Of a stretch of 64,000 nt of DNA, positions 32,330 to 42,899 are shown in pieces. The stretch is from contig LR990042.1 of assembly GCA_905147135.1 (NCBI GenBank), positions 15,119,545 to 15,183,544 on the forward strand. The letters are read 5' to 3'. The stretch's first letter is position 1. Every line of letters begins with the position of its first letter. Source of the DNA: Blastobasis lacticolella (lineage: Eukaryota > Arthropoda > Insecta > Lepidoptera > Blastobasidae). A program made the position numbers and the translations under genes. The notes below the pieces were generated by a model. It was not told the origin of the DNA and did no database searches. It saw only the letters and a program-made list of their open reading frames with translations.

Positions 32330-33040
32330 GGACCAACCAACCACCCGGAAACACCGCACAGTCAGCAATATACCTGCTTTTTGTATACTGTGTACTTTGT
32401 TAATAAAGATAATAATAATTTATAAATACATAATAAATCGTGAAATATATAAATATAAGTGTAAGCGGCAACTCATGAGTAGTAAGTGTGTACTTACAAA
32501 CATGTATCCGGGGCGTGCCATGAGTGCCACCACGCGTTGTTTACCTGCAGTCGACCGGGACCGTCGTCACGCTCGCATCGTGCCTAGATTGCATAACCCC
32601 AACACAACTAACCGAGAAACTCGTAAAACGCGTGCGTAATAATAATAATTCGATTGACATTTGACTACAACAGTGATCCCAACCAAAAGCAATCGCACAT
32701 CAACACTACCAAACAATCTACAAATTATTCAAATCAAAAACGGTGACAATGTGATAGTGAGTGTACTTTGTTTTGCGCATCGACGCACGTGGAGCTCGAT
32801 ACAGTGTCGCATCAGTGCATGTGGATCACGCAGGACCAATCTCCGTTCTTCACTATGCTATCAACGTCAATTGTCTAGATCCATTGAGGTAAATATTTTT
32901 ATTTAATCACCTAGCCATTACCCACCACTAATTATACACATCCATCTCCACAGTTTTTTTTTCTTTTTTTTTTTTCTTTCAATGTTTACCCACCCGAACA
33001 ATATCCTGCCACACGTACAACAATTTTCAACTAACCTATA
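32330..33040. other. No recognisable gene
   Basis: Short open frames of low support (32328-32639, 32661-32906 plus). The 32281-32900 stretch diverges completely from CP1 and CP3 intron 1, so it is probably inserted DNA of unknown kind. A T-rich run occupies 32950-32980. Confidence 0.35.
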
Positions 33041-33044
33041 TACA

Positions 33045-33155
33045 TACGTAGGTAGCTCAGAAAAGAATAATCGGTATGTGGCGGAACTGGGGTTCGAACC
33101 CCGCACCCATCGACTGCGGGTCGGTCCCCTCAACCACTAGGCCACCGACGCTGAC
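33045..33155 (-). repeat. SINE family A fragment
   Basis: Minus-strand tRNA-like head (gtggcctagtggttgag) and box B (gggttcgaacccc) with the downstream gattattcttttctgagct. Body and tail are missing. A good B box but no cloverleaf; not a tRNA gene. Confidence 0.65.
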
Positions 33156-33171
33156 CGACCACTACGACGCC

Positions 33172-33209
33172 CAGAAAAATACACTGTGAATTCACAGTGT
33201 ATTTTTCTG
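33172..33209. repeat. 38-bp perfect palindrome
   Basis: cagaaaaatacactgtgaa followed directly by its reverse complement, with no spacer, centred on GAATTC at 33190/33191. It lies just beyond the SINE fragment. It may be the fused ends of a small DNA transposon. Confidence 0.8.
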
Positions 33210-33793
33210 TGCATTTAATAGTTTGTTTACCTAAAACGGGAAACCGGTCCGAGGCAAGGTGTATAAACACTACTCTCAGGTACCTACATTAAACCAACCA
33301 CTACCATTTATAAAGCTACTGATTCATTTCCAATAAGTTAGATTTGAACTTTTGTTTAAAATTTGTTATTATTTTCAGACAACGCAGATGAGGTGGCAGA
33401 TCATTCAAATCTTGGAAGCAAGAAACGTGAAGCTGGCCCGATATCCTGTTGTTCGATGCCTGGGCAGAATTACTGAGTAGCTGTTACCGCGCGTTTATCG
33501 TACAGATAGGTGTACCGGACTTGACTATACCAAATGTAAGTGTAATCGTCTGCGGAATCCCATTTTAATATTCTGGCAGTATTTATATAAGGTATAACAT
33601 GTGTGCGAGGCGGAATATTTAAACAGTAACGCGCGCAAGTATTTGTACCCTTTGTACCACTTTCTGAGTTCGCAGCAGTAGCCGTAGCCTATAAACAGCA
33701 TTCATGAAGTTTAATTTTGAAAGCACTAGAGACTCACTGTACTTTATAGTGTAACATTTTTTTAATCTGACTAGTAGAACCCAGCAGCATGTA

Positions 33794-33980
33794 CAGTCGA
33801 GTTCATTAATATGTGAGCATTGCCAAGGCTTCAAATATAAATGTACATGGAAGGGTACTTATATATCTGAGCAGATGTACATATGTTTGATTGATGAATC
33901 TGCTCAGATATATAAGTACCTTTCCATGTACATTTATATTTGAGGCCTTGGTAATGCTCATATATTAATGAACTCGACTG
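33794..33980. mobile_element. 187-bp foldback MITE (Tc1/mariner-like) in a LINE
   Basis: The two ~83-bp arms are near-perfect reverse complements starting CAGTCGAGTTCATTAATAT, with about four mismatches and a short loop around 33885. TA dinucleotides flank both ends (33792-33793 and 33981-33982), the target duplication of Tc1/mariner elements. It splits the LINE RT C-terminal region. Confidence 0.85.
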
Positions 33981-34459
33981 TACTTAGTTTTCGCACTATT
34001 CAGAACCAGAGCATTCTCTTCCGACCACCGCGCGATTCGATTTAGGTCCTCCATTAGGTTGTTAGCAGAACTCAGCATATTCGTTTTCAGTGTATGTACA
34101 CTTGGATATCGTTTGCGTAAATGTGGTAACGGCAATGGTGGATCTCTTTAGTTACATCAGCTCTGTAAATTGGGAACAAAATAGTTCCCAGGATCGAACC
34201 CTGGGGAATTCCCCGTATCACGTCACACGGTCTGGATGTAACAATGGACCCATCATCCTACCGTATTTCCACGATCTGGGATCTGTCGCTGAAGTAGCTA
34301 TCGAACCATTTAATAGCTGACATACCGAATGCATAGTATTGAAGCTTGTATAGTAAAAGTGGAACACTTAAACTATCAAATGCTCGGAAGAAGTCTAATA
34401 GCGTGAGCACTGTTCCCTGTCCTATATCCTGGGCTTCGATTCTGGTACGGAAATCGTCT

Positions 34460-34800
34460 CAGTTGCAGTAACACGACAATTGCATCGCATGTCAAACGTG
34501 TGATTGTTATTCAAATGACAGATGTTGAGTTGCAACTTTCATGAGTTCGAACTTTTTCACAATTCGTTTTCTGGTACTTTAGTTGCATTATGGTTTTATA
34601 TGGCTGTTGGTACTCCAATAAATAAATAAATCACTAAGTTGCATCTTTCTTAGTTGTCAAACTGCCTTCAATTCTGTCAACGAAAACGTGTCAAAGGTCG
34701 AATAATGATTTAACTGCAATTTAACTGGGATGATGCTGGGACTGACTCGATACCTCGACGTGGTTACAGTAACATCACAGTTACATTGCAATTTAATAAC
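34460..34800. repeat. 340-bp insertion in LINE palm, with LINE-tail word
   Basis: Interrupts the RT between fingers and palm. The ends have loosely inverted words (gttgcagtaacacgacaattgcat / aatgcagttgttattaaattgc). Inside, 34596-34637 is the reverse complement of 1577-1620, the 3' terminus of a LINE. Either a MITE or a short retroposed fragment. Confidence 0.45.
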
Positions 34801-35552
34801 AACTGCATTGCATATCAGAATCGGTACCCTGCGCTGTTAAGATGTCGTCGGTCACCTGCATCATAACCGTCACCGTGCTGTGATTTTTTCGAAAACCGGA
34901 CTGCATTTTCGGTAGTATGTCTTTACTTTCCACAAATGTCGTCAGCTGGTCAGCTACAACGCGCTCTAGTATCTTCGACATACACGGAAGAATACTGATG
35001 GGTCTCAAATCCTTCAGTTCCCTAGGATTTCCTTTCTTAGGGATAGGTTTTACGATAGCTTTCTGCCAAAGTTTAGGGTACGCGTTGGTTTCTATAGACT
35101 TGTAAATAATGGCAGTGATCACAGGCAACGTTAAGAGAAGCATGTCGAACGAGATACCATCAACACCGGTCATTAGTTTTAATTATGGGTAATTCTAGCA
35201 ACATTAATGTCGCCTGGGACATCCAAAAAATGGGCATTAACCAAGTCGGGATCGGAGACGAGATGGGAGGGTACATAGGGCTGATTTTTTATTTTTACGT
35301 TTGTTTTTATGTGCGACCATACCACTTTTGAGTTGTTTGTGTTATTGTTTACGAAGTGTTCAAAGTATGCTCTCTTCTCTCTGTACATTGCTTAACCAAC
35401 CATACGACCGTTAGTAGGTCAATTTAATGTAGGTTAGTGCTTATGACTATATTTATTAATAAAACAATAAAAGTATTGGTTGCATTTTGTACAGAAAGTA
35501 GTTAGTTATTGATATAATTTAAAATGAATATATTTTTTGTTACATTCTAAAC

Positions 35553-36180
35553 TAAGCGACCACTTCGAGTAGTTTTTCCGTTTCCTCGTACGATTTACCT
35601 TTCAACCAGTTTGTAAGAGTAACCTTACAACCATAAGTATTCATGGGATGAATGCATAGGGTACGATTTATTTTATTATACGTACCAAGTATAATAAAAT
35701 AAATCGTACCCTATGCATAGGGTACGTATATTATATGTGTACCAAGGAAACTGAAAAATCGATGTGAATGTTGAGTGCGGAATAGTTCATTGCTGCACAC
35801 AACATCCATTCGTCTATGGCTGGTCTGGGTTTCGGGATTTAGAGGCACTAGGGAGTGTTTTTTCATTATAGTATGCAGAATGAATAATTGACGGACTGAT
35901 AAAACATCAAATTCCGTAAGTGATTGTGTCGTCGGGTAGCGGGAGGGACGGAAGGAACTCACTTTTAGAATAGCTCTCTGTGCTCTTTCTAAGTCAATCA
36001 AAGTCGTTTTATGAATGCCACCCCATGATGTATTGCAGTAGGTTAATAAGGACTGGCATAATGCAAGATATACGGCTTTTAGTAATTTTTTGCTTGCTGC
36101 GTGTCTAAGATTTTTAAACACGTATATTAGTTCCTCATCCTTGTAATCAGCACGTCAATATGCTGTATTCAGTACTGATT
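35553..36180 (-). pseudogene. LINE RT C-terminal fragment (second family)
   Basis: 36121-35711 reads KKLLKAVYLALCQSLLTYC, LIDLERAQRAILKVSSFRPS and LSVRQLFILHTI, the C-terminal third of a LINE RT. TLTNWLKGKSYEETEKLLE at about 35626-35565 is its end. A 67-bp hairpin (35652-35718) has landed between. Being a C-terminus directly upstream of another linker, it belongs to a different element than 33400-35390. Confidence 0.65.
35652..35718. repeat. Hairpin with 30-bp perfect arms
   Basis: 35652-35681 and 35689-35718 are exact reverse complements around a 7-base loop. Arm begins atgcatagggtacgattt. The outer copy of cctatgcatagggtacg continues on the right side (35710-35726). Too short for an autonomous element; a MITE or replication-derived inverted duplication. 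Confidence 0.8.
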
Positions 36181-36186
36181 CGTACA

Positions 36187-37903
36187 GTAGCTGATTAGTT
36201 TCTCTCTAATTCCGCCGATGAATTTTAATTTTGCTCTGGCCATTAACCTCTTTGTAGACCTCGATACAGCGTTGTACTTTTTCCACAAAATGTAGGTGTT
36301 AGGGTCCTTGTGGACCTGAGCCACTGTCCAGGCACGAAAAGCGGATGCTTGGGGCGAGTTGCCTCTGCACTAGGCCTGTCGTACCAGGGCTGACTCTTGC
36401 CGCCGAGACGGACTACAGAGGACGGAATAAAACACTCCATTCCCTGCAGTATGACATCAGCTACAGCAGCAGCGCAAATCTTGGTGTCATTTGAGGAGAA
36501 GCAAAGCTGTATCGACGGGAACGACGCGAAGAATTATTGCAATCCATCACAATCTGCTGAACCCACTGCGTGACCCACTGGGGCGAGCCCGTTCGGGTAT
36601 AGCAAGAGGCGCCTCGGAACGGACCAGGCAGTGGTCTGATGTCCCAAGAGGGGCATCGACGGACACCTGATAACCGTCTGGGTGGGTGGCGAGCAGAAGG
36701 TCTAATAAAGAAGGACCACGGCCCACAACATCCGGTAAGTAGGTGGGTTCTGACACCAGTTGCGTGAGACCATGGGCCAGAGAAAATTCATGGGAGGACC
36801 TCCCAGCCGGGTTAGTAGGACGGCTTGACCATAGCCACTCAGTGTGGTGACCGTTAAAGTCTCCTAGGACTACCAACTCGGCTGAAGGATACCGCTCAAA
36901 GACTTTGTCGGTAGCGCATTGTATGTGCTCGAAAAACCGATTTGTCTCACCTACGCCGTGTCGGTTGTTGTATAGGCATGCATAGACACGGGATAGACCC
37001 CCCTGTTCTACGCACACCCATACCTTAGTTCTATGGCATTAAGACGTCGACAGCAGATATCACCTCTGACGAATAGGCACACACCAACACGAGGTAAAAA
37101 CCTGTGTTCCAACTTGTATCCAGGATAGTGGAGATACGAAGTGTCAGCCGGAGGTGATATCTGTGTTTCCGTCACGAAAAGCAAGTCGGGCTTCGCCGTC
37201 TCTAGGTGGTGATGTACGGCGTTCAGATTGGAGTGTAGACCCCTGATATTACATAAGTCCGCTCGAAGTGTGAAAAGGGGTGCCGCAGAGAGAACCTTAC
37301 TTTTATTAAAGGTGGGGATGTAAAGGAGTGCTAAAACATCGGCATCCAGTAGGGCAAGGACGTTTTGCTTCTGAACGCTGCAGAGGGATGGGTTATGTGA
37401 AAAGCTGGCACGGGGGACGGAAGGGCCCCGATCCCCCCTGAATATACCTGCCGGGTCCACTCCGGTCTCCTACCCCGGCACGACAGACATATTCAGGATT
37501 TTTCGCACAGTTGGCGGGACAGCCTCCCAGGCCCGAGATTAAAAGTGATGCCCGGGTTCGGGTCCCTTACTAACTAGCGACGAGCTGTTTCATCGGGTTT
37601 CCCTGGCCCCGCGCCAATCTGTCACGCCCAACCCTCTAACATGTCCAACACAAAACTGGGACCTACAGGATACCAATATTATAGCACTCGGACATGGGGG
37701 GAATAGCTCACGGAGTACTCTGACGGAACACAGCCCAGAGGCTGCTTAGCGCCATGCTGACTCATCTCCGTGGGTGGTCGCTAGCAATGCGGGCCGAGGC
37801 CCAACCACCAAACAATTTCGGCTGCACTCTTTGCACCACCCGGGGGTCACGTGTAGGGTCTCTAGGGTATAGCCTACGGACGTGGTGCAGCAAGACCCCC
37901 AAA
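36187..37903 (-). mobile_element. Jockey-type LINE (copy B), 5' half only
   Basis: Same family as copy A: endonuclease frames 37460-37008 and 37017-36547 (VLGDFNGHHTEWLWS, GTSDHCLVRSEAPLA) and the linker to 36187. The 5' end at 37903 coincides with that of copy A. It retains about 137 bp (around 36332-36500) that copy A lost. RT and 3' end are absent, which retrotransposition alone does not explain. It sits in CP2 intron 2. Confidence 0.75.
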
Positions 37904-38697
37904 TGAGTACCGCGTTATCTATTTCTGCCGCAAAGTAATATAGCATCCTGCGTAGCAAGTATTGATTTACGTTGACACCGCTTCTGCGTGTTTTCTCTGT
38001 TCTAAGGAACACAATTGTATGAGTCGTTATCGTTATGGGTGAAGATTGATCGTGGTTGTATTAATTAAAACACCGGTTTAAGATTATAATAATACCAAAC
38101 GTATTTATTCAAAACTGTGACTCGACAAAAGCACAAAATGGAGGACAATGGAGCACAAAACGGAAGCAGAGAAAAGTAGTAACGTGCTACCAACATTTAA
38201 AGCGACCTGACAAAAATATGGCTCCTTTCTCATTTTATCTTAGAAAACAATGGGCGACATTTACGTTACTTTCTACGGCTTTCTACGAATTCGGCAAAAC
38301 ATTACGAAATACCTAGTAAATACTTTGCTTGTATCCTAGTTATAGAATATCATACTGGAATTAGTCTCAGTAATTGATATAGTTCTTCAGATCTAACAAG
38401 AACAAAATCATTTTGTACTGTGACTTCTGTATTCTCTATTGCAGGTACAGACTACATCAAAGCTCCCGTATCGAGAAGGGCGAACTGAGAAACGAGGGTC
38501 GCGACGACGAGCACGTAGTAGTACGCGGGTATTATTCTTTCATGATTCCGAACAAAAACCGCTTGGTTGTCGTTCAGTACGTTGCAGACGATCATGGCTA
38601 TCACCCCAAAATCAAGACTTTTAATACTGGTGTGCTAACTACACCACGTCCAGATATACGAGGCCACCATTTGTTGTGTACTATCTGTGGAGGGTAA
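37904..38697 (+). pseudogene. CP2 intron 2 remnant and exon 3 (RR-1 cuticular protein)
   Basis: Intron sequence from 37904 matches CP1 intron 2 from about 20197. Exon 3 is 38445-38697: acceptor tattgcag, phase 2, then RR-1 motif VVVRGYYSFMIP, VQYVADDHGYHPKIK, and C-terminus CTICGG before TAA. The frame is fully open and the splice site intact. Only the missing exon 2 marks it as broken. A gypsy element lies 100 bp downstream, replacing the poly(A) region. Confidence 0.7.
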
Positions 38698-38799
38698 GCC
38701 TTCGTCAAGTACCTACATACCTATTATGCTCCACATTATTAAAATTGTTTATGATGAAAAATGGCGTCTAAAATCGACTTAATCGACATAGCTGTATTG

Positions 38800-39510
38800 T
38801 CGTATATTCATACTTGGTGGTGGGTATGTGTAAAATAAATTTTTAATGTACACCCTCAGTTGACATAATAAACAGTGTTAATAGAACTTTTGTGTGATTC
38901 ACTTGCTACATGGTGGCAGCGGTGGTGTTACTAAATTAGTTGTTTATACGGTTTTAGTGCGAATTTTACTGTAACTAAGTGGTAATAAATTGTTAACGTG
39001 CATACAACCAACCATGGAACACGCACGTCCTCCGGCGGAATTAGTATTGGGGCCGACTGCGCGAGCAGATGCGTGGCAAAGATGGCGCAAAAATTTATGT
39101 TGTTTTTAAAGGCCTCTGGAGTGAGCAAAGAGTTGAAAAGCATTATCGGTTCGTCCGGGTACGAAGTGTACTCCACATTCTCCTACGATAAGGACGAAAG
39201 CGAGGATGACGTAACATGTTTAGAAAGAAATTTGATGATCATTTCGGTACTAAACCCAATATTAATATAGAAAGATAAATTTTTTTTAGTAGAAATCAAG
39301 ATGATGGCGAAGATATTGATAAATATTATAAGTTGCGAATTTTAGACGTTGGCGGAAAGTTTTATCCGGAGAGAATAGTGTGTGGAATAACATTGTGCGC
39401 GATCGGCTACTGCGTACAGAAGATTTGACCTTGTCAAAACCTATACAAATCTGCCAAGCTGCAGAAATTTCAAAAGAGGATAAAGCTGGGAGGGTCAACC
39501 TGGCAAAAAA
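38800..39510 (+). pseudogene. Ty3/gypsy LTR end, primer site and gag start
   Basis: An LTR-like stretch with AATAAA ends near 38909; TGGTGGCAGCGG at 38911-38922 is a plausible tRNA primer-binding site. Gag starts at ATG 39014 (MEHARPPAELVLGPTARAD) and continues in other frames (KASGVSKELKSIIGSSGYE, NNIVRDRLLRTEDLTLS, ICQAAEISKEDKAGR). Frameshifts break it, and nothing after gag remains. Confidence 0.65.
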
Positions 39511-39611
39511 GTGGACATGACCATTGATGCTGTATGGAGTGGATCCCGGCCTGGCCGGTGGGACCGCGCGCCCGGGTCGCGGGCTCTGCGTGATGATTGA
39601 TCAAATTAAAT

Positions 39612-40169
39612 TCAGTAACAGCAAGTTAGAATTAGTGAAACGCGAAACGAGAATGGATACCGATTGCCAGTTATTAATTGAACCATGTACATATTGAAGA
39701 GCGAAGGTGACGTTAACCCCCCCTGTCGCACTCCGCACTGCAACCTATACTCCTCAGAAAGTTTGCTGAGCCATTTGACCTGGTTAGTCTGATGTCCATA
39801 CCAATATTTTATAACATTGGTTATTTCACCAGGCACATAACTGTTTACAGCGTATACATCCTGTCAGTAGTAACTAACGACATGTTTGAGAGATAAAATA
39901 GCGCTTTCAGTCGATAGCCCGGGTCTAAAACCGAACAGCGAGTCATGGAAACTAAGATGGTTTTTTAACTGTCTCTCAAGCACGCTGTTCAGCACTTTGG
40001 ATGTTATTGTGGCTAGAGATATAGGTCGGTAATTACACTTATCGGAAGCGTCACCCGGTTTATTTTTAATAATGGGCACTTCGACTGTGCTCATGAGCTC
40101 TCCTGGCAGATAGGAATGCCTGATGCAGAGAGTGAACAATAAGCCCAACAACCTCGGGAGGGGGGCCAC
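39612..40169 (-). pseudogene. Partial LINE reverse transcriptase
   Basis: 40169-39864 has the fingers: EVPIIKNKPGDASDKCNYRP, FGFRPGLSTESAIL. 39836-39612 starts in another frame with VIKYWYGHQTNQVKW and GVRQGGLTSPSLFNMYM, then loses homology, so the region with the second catalytic Asp pair and the whole thumb are gone. A short stretch holding the first catalytic Asp is missing between the two frames. Confidence 0.7.
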
Positions 40170-40596
40170 ACCTGGGGGCGCATATTGAAAGTGTTCTATG
40201 CTGAGCCCGTCGTGTCCGGGTGACTTGCCCCTCTACATGCCTTACAAGATCAAAACAATTTGTTTGGCCGTAATACGTCCCGACACCACCACCTCAGCAC
40301 CTCGACTGGTCATTTTCTAGTGGAGATTCTACTTGAAAATGCCGTCTGAACATATTCGCTATGTCCTTGGCGCCGCCTACGCCGCCAACACTCATCGGGA
40401 CGCTAGGTTGTGGACTTAACTTTTTCGTGTGCTTCCAAAATCCCTTAAAATCTTTGTTATTATGTTTTGACGCAAGAATATTCATTTTGATTAAGTCCTG
40501 ATTATTTTGACAGTATTTTAATTTTTTCTTAAATATTTTTCTAGATTCATACATTTCATTATGTGCTATACCAGTTCTAGGCCGACCATGCCACAC

Positions 40597-41620
40597 CTAG
40601 TTTAAAAACTTATCTCTGGCGTCCCAATGAGCGGTACGTACGTACTTGTTCCACGTCACGCGTCCACGGCTAGACCTGCCCCCTCCCTTGCATCCTACGT
40701 AGCTGATTACTGCGGCCTCCTGCAGTGTCCTAACAATGTTACCGTATAGTACGTCCATTGTGGCTGTGTGTACCGTGCAGTCATTTTTACACATACAATC
40801 ACAACACATATAAAATTCTTGTGGAAAATCGATATCACGGAGCTTATCATTACAATACTCGTACATACTATATAGTTCGGTCTGTTTAGCATCTCTGTCT
40901 CCCCATAACACTTTGTAAGCCTCGGCAGCCGGTAGCTCATTTGTTAAAGAGACTAGGTTTAAATTACTTCTAATCTCTAGCGGGTAATGATCAGACCAAT
41001 AAACGTCATGGTGTATTTTCACTAATAACACCAATTTTAATGCTGCCTCAGTGACTAGACAGTGGTCAAGCCACCTACGGCTGCCGTGCGCTTCACTAAC
41101 AAATGTGTATGAGCTTAAACCCAACATTTTCATGTCCACACATGTCCGGTTTTGTTCTTCACAAAAATTTTGCATTTCGTTACCAAAAGCTTCCCCGGGA
41201 TGTGCATTACAGTCGCCCATAATATACATATTTTCTACATTGTTATTGTCAACCAGTATTGCACCAAAATACTTCACGTATTCCACCAAGTTCTCGGATG
41301 AGTCCGTAGGCATGTACACAGAAAATATGAGCACGGGGCGCCCCGACGCAAACGTTTTGATCGCCACAATACGGTCACATTGCATTTACGCAAGTAAACT
41401 TGCTGTTCCTCCATAAAAGGGCCACACCGCCGTACGGCCGCCCACGCACTATCCCACTTGAGGTATCCACAGCCGATTTTCCACAGAAACAAAATTCACT
41501 ACTCACTTCAATCAGGGCATCAACCAGGTTTCCTGTAGTGCAATTATATCTGCCTTTTGACAGAGCATTTTCACACAATCCAAGGATCTCTTAAACGACT
41601 TGCAGTTAAAGCTGATTAAA
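40597..41620 (-). pseudogene. LINE endonuclease
   Basis: 41578-41375 carries the N-terminal half (KGRYNCTTGNLVDALI, RPYGGVALLWRN). 41385-40597 is open for 262 codons with IMGDCNAHPGEAFGNEM, RRWLDHCLV and YWSDHYPLEI (the SDH active-site motif) and runs into the linker. One frameshift near 41380 separates the halves. Otherwise well kept. Confidence 0.75.
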
Positions 41621-41642
41621 CTTGCTGTTGTATTAACCATTA

Positions 41643-42090
41643 TTAATTAATATGTTGTTCGCTATCAACAGACATTTCACTATCTTGTTTTCGTTTAGGG
41701 AATGCAATAAAACGACGGAATGTTATGCCGTCTGGCCATAGCTTACAATCCATAAACATATTTAATTTATGTTTAGGAACAAATACCTTGAATGAGCTGC
41801 ATTGTTTCTGTTTACTATTTTTAATTTTATGAAGAGTAACTCCAACACTCGTTCTACTCTTTATATATTTTACTATGTCATCTTCCGAGGTTTCTAGGTG
41901 TACATTATTTATAAAAAGAGGTATGTTCGTATGCGCAGCTTTAAAACGTCCCTCCAACTCCGTACATGTCCCCTTCTCTCCTATAAAGCGATTACGATTT
42001 CTTTTTCTTTGTATAGTTTGCCATTTCTCGTCCTTATTTTGTTTACTGTCCAATGCGTTCGGGTACGCTTCAAACAGTTTGTTTATCCTG
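41643..42090 (-). pseudogene. LINE ORF1 C-terminal part (RRM-like)
   Basis: Frame 42128-41643. LFINNVHLETSEDDIVKYIK and SSFKVFVPKHKLNMFM give the beta-alpha-beta look of the RRM-like ORF1 domain, followed by DCKLWPDGITFRRF. The first ~13 codons of the open frame fall in sequence shared with the CP2 promoter (from about 32010), so they are not part of the LINE. Confidence 0.6.
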
Positions 42091-42094
42091 ATAG

Positions 42095-42850
42095 TGAAAA
42101 TTGAAGAAGAAAAACCTGTCTCACACACCGTTATTGCAAAGGTACAACCTCTTGTAGCCTTGTATTTATTCGGCCATACAAAGCGATTACGTCATTTCAA
42201 AATCAAAATCGTAGAATCAAGATATTAAAATATGTTTTGTGGGTGGCTCGTTTGCCTTCGAAATTAGTATAAAAGAATTCTGCGGCAGTGCGATAAAAAC
42301 CATTATTAAGAATACATCCGCCACAGTAAAAACATGCAACTGGTGAGTCATATTTAATGGTTTTATTTATTTATTTAGAAAAGCAATTAGTCAATTACAT
42401 ATTCTCTGAACTCTATGAAGTTCGCAGACGCAGCGATTAACGTACAAAAATATTACCTATAAACAAAATAGATCAATAGACTTACAGTTTAATAATTCAG
42501 ATTCAATTTTTTATTTTTATTGAGTTAATAGGAGTCACACAGCGCAAGAAATAGTACCTAATTTTGATAAAATTCACATAATAAACAAACGTGCACAGCC
42601 TGGCACAAAAAAGCTGTTTTTAAAGTGATCCAAACTTCGACTTTTCGTAGTGATAATACTTATATATCCTCGTGTGTGGGTTCTAGAAGTAAATAACATT
42701 AGTTGCAGAATTTTATGCTTATTGTATTAACAATAAACATATAATTCTGCGTAATAGTACTTTTGGTTTATTTGTTTTTGTAGTTAGTAGGCATCGTAAG
42801 GTTCCAGTTTGAAGGATTAGGCCAGTAAGTACTGCAGTCACAAGCATCAT
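42095..42850 (+). pseudogene. CP3: promoter, exon 1 and part of intron 1
   Basis: attacgtcat at 42186-42195, TATAAAAG at 42268-42275, ATGCAACTG exon 42334-42342 and donor GTGAGTC. Intron homology with CP1 runs to about 42850 (catcgtaaggttccagtttgaag at 42791 matches 18119). Beyond is a LINE. No exon 2 or 3 follows before CP4, so CP3 is either dead or an alternative first exon for CP4. Confidence 0.65.
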
Positions 42851-42899
42851 CTCATGTATCATCATATGTATAGAAGATTCACTTCTATACATCAATCAC

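Larger units (their letters stand above)
33400..35390 (-). mobile_element. CR1/Jockey-group LINE with two later insertions
   Basis: Minus strand order: linker (35388-35179, YREKRAYFEHFVNNNTNNSK), fingers (35173-34793: LWQKAIVKPIPKKGNPREL, LRPISILPCMSKILERV, MQSGFRKNHSTV), a foreign block (34460-34800), palm (34460-34085: LLDFFRAFDS, GIPQGSILGTILF, HIYANDIQVYI) and thumb (NLMEDLNRIARWSEENAL near 34050), then a MITE (33794-33980) and the C-terminal part (33790-33619, LSKLNFMNAVYRLRLLL). The active site reads YAND; Asn codon 34111-34113. Inactive. Confidence 0.75.
39612..42090 (-). mobile_element. LINE with ORF1, endonuclease and partial RT
   Basis: Minus strand order: ORF1 end (about 42090-41643), endonuclease (about 41600-40597), linker (40596-40294) and RT (40169-39612). 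Boundaries: the 5' side is cut where CP3 promoter homology begins (about 42095), the 3' side within the RT palm. Clade unclear; the palm reads GVRQGGLTSPSLFNMYM, unlike the Jockey copies. Confidence 0.75.
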
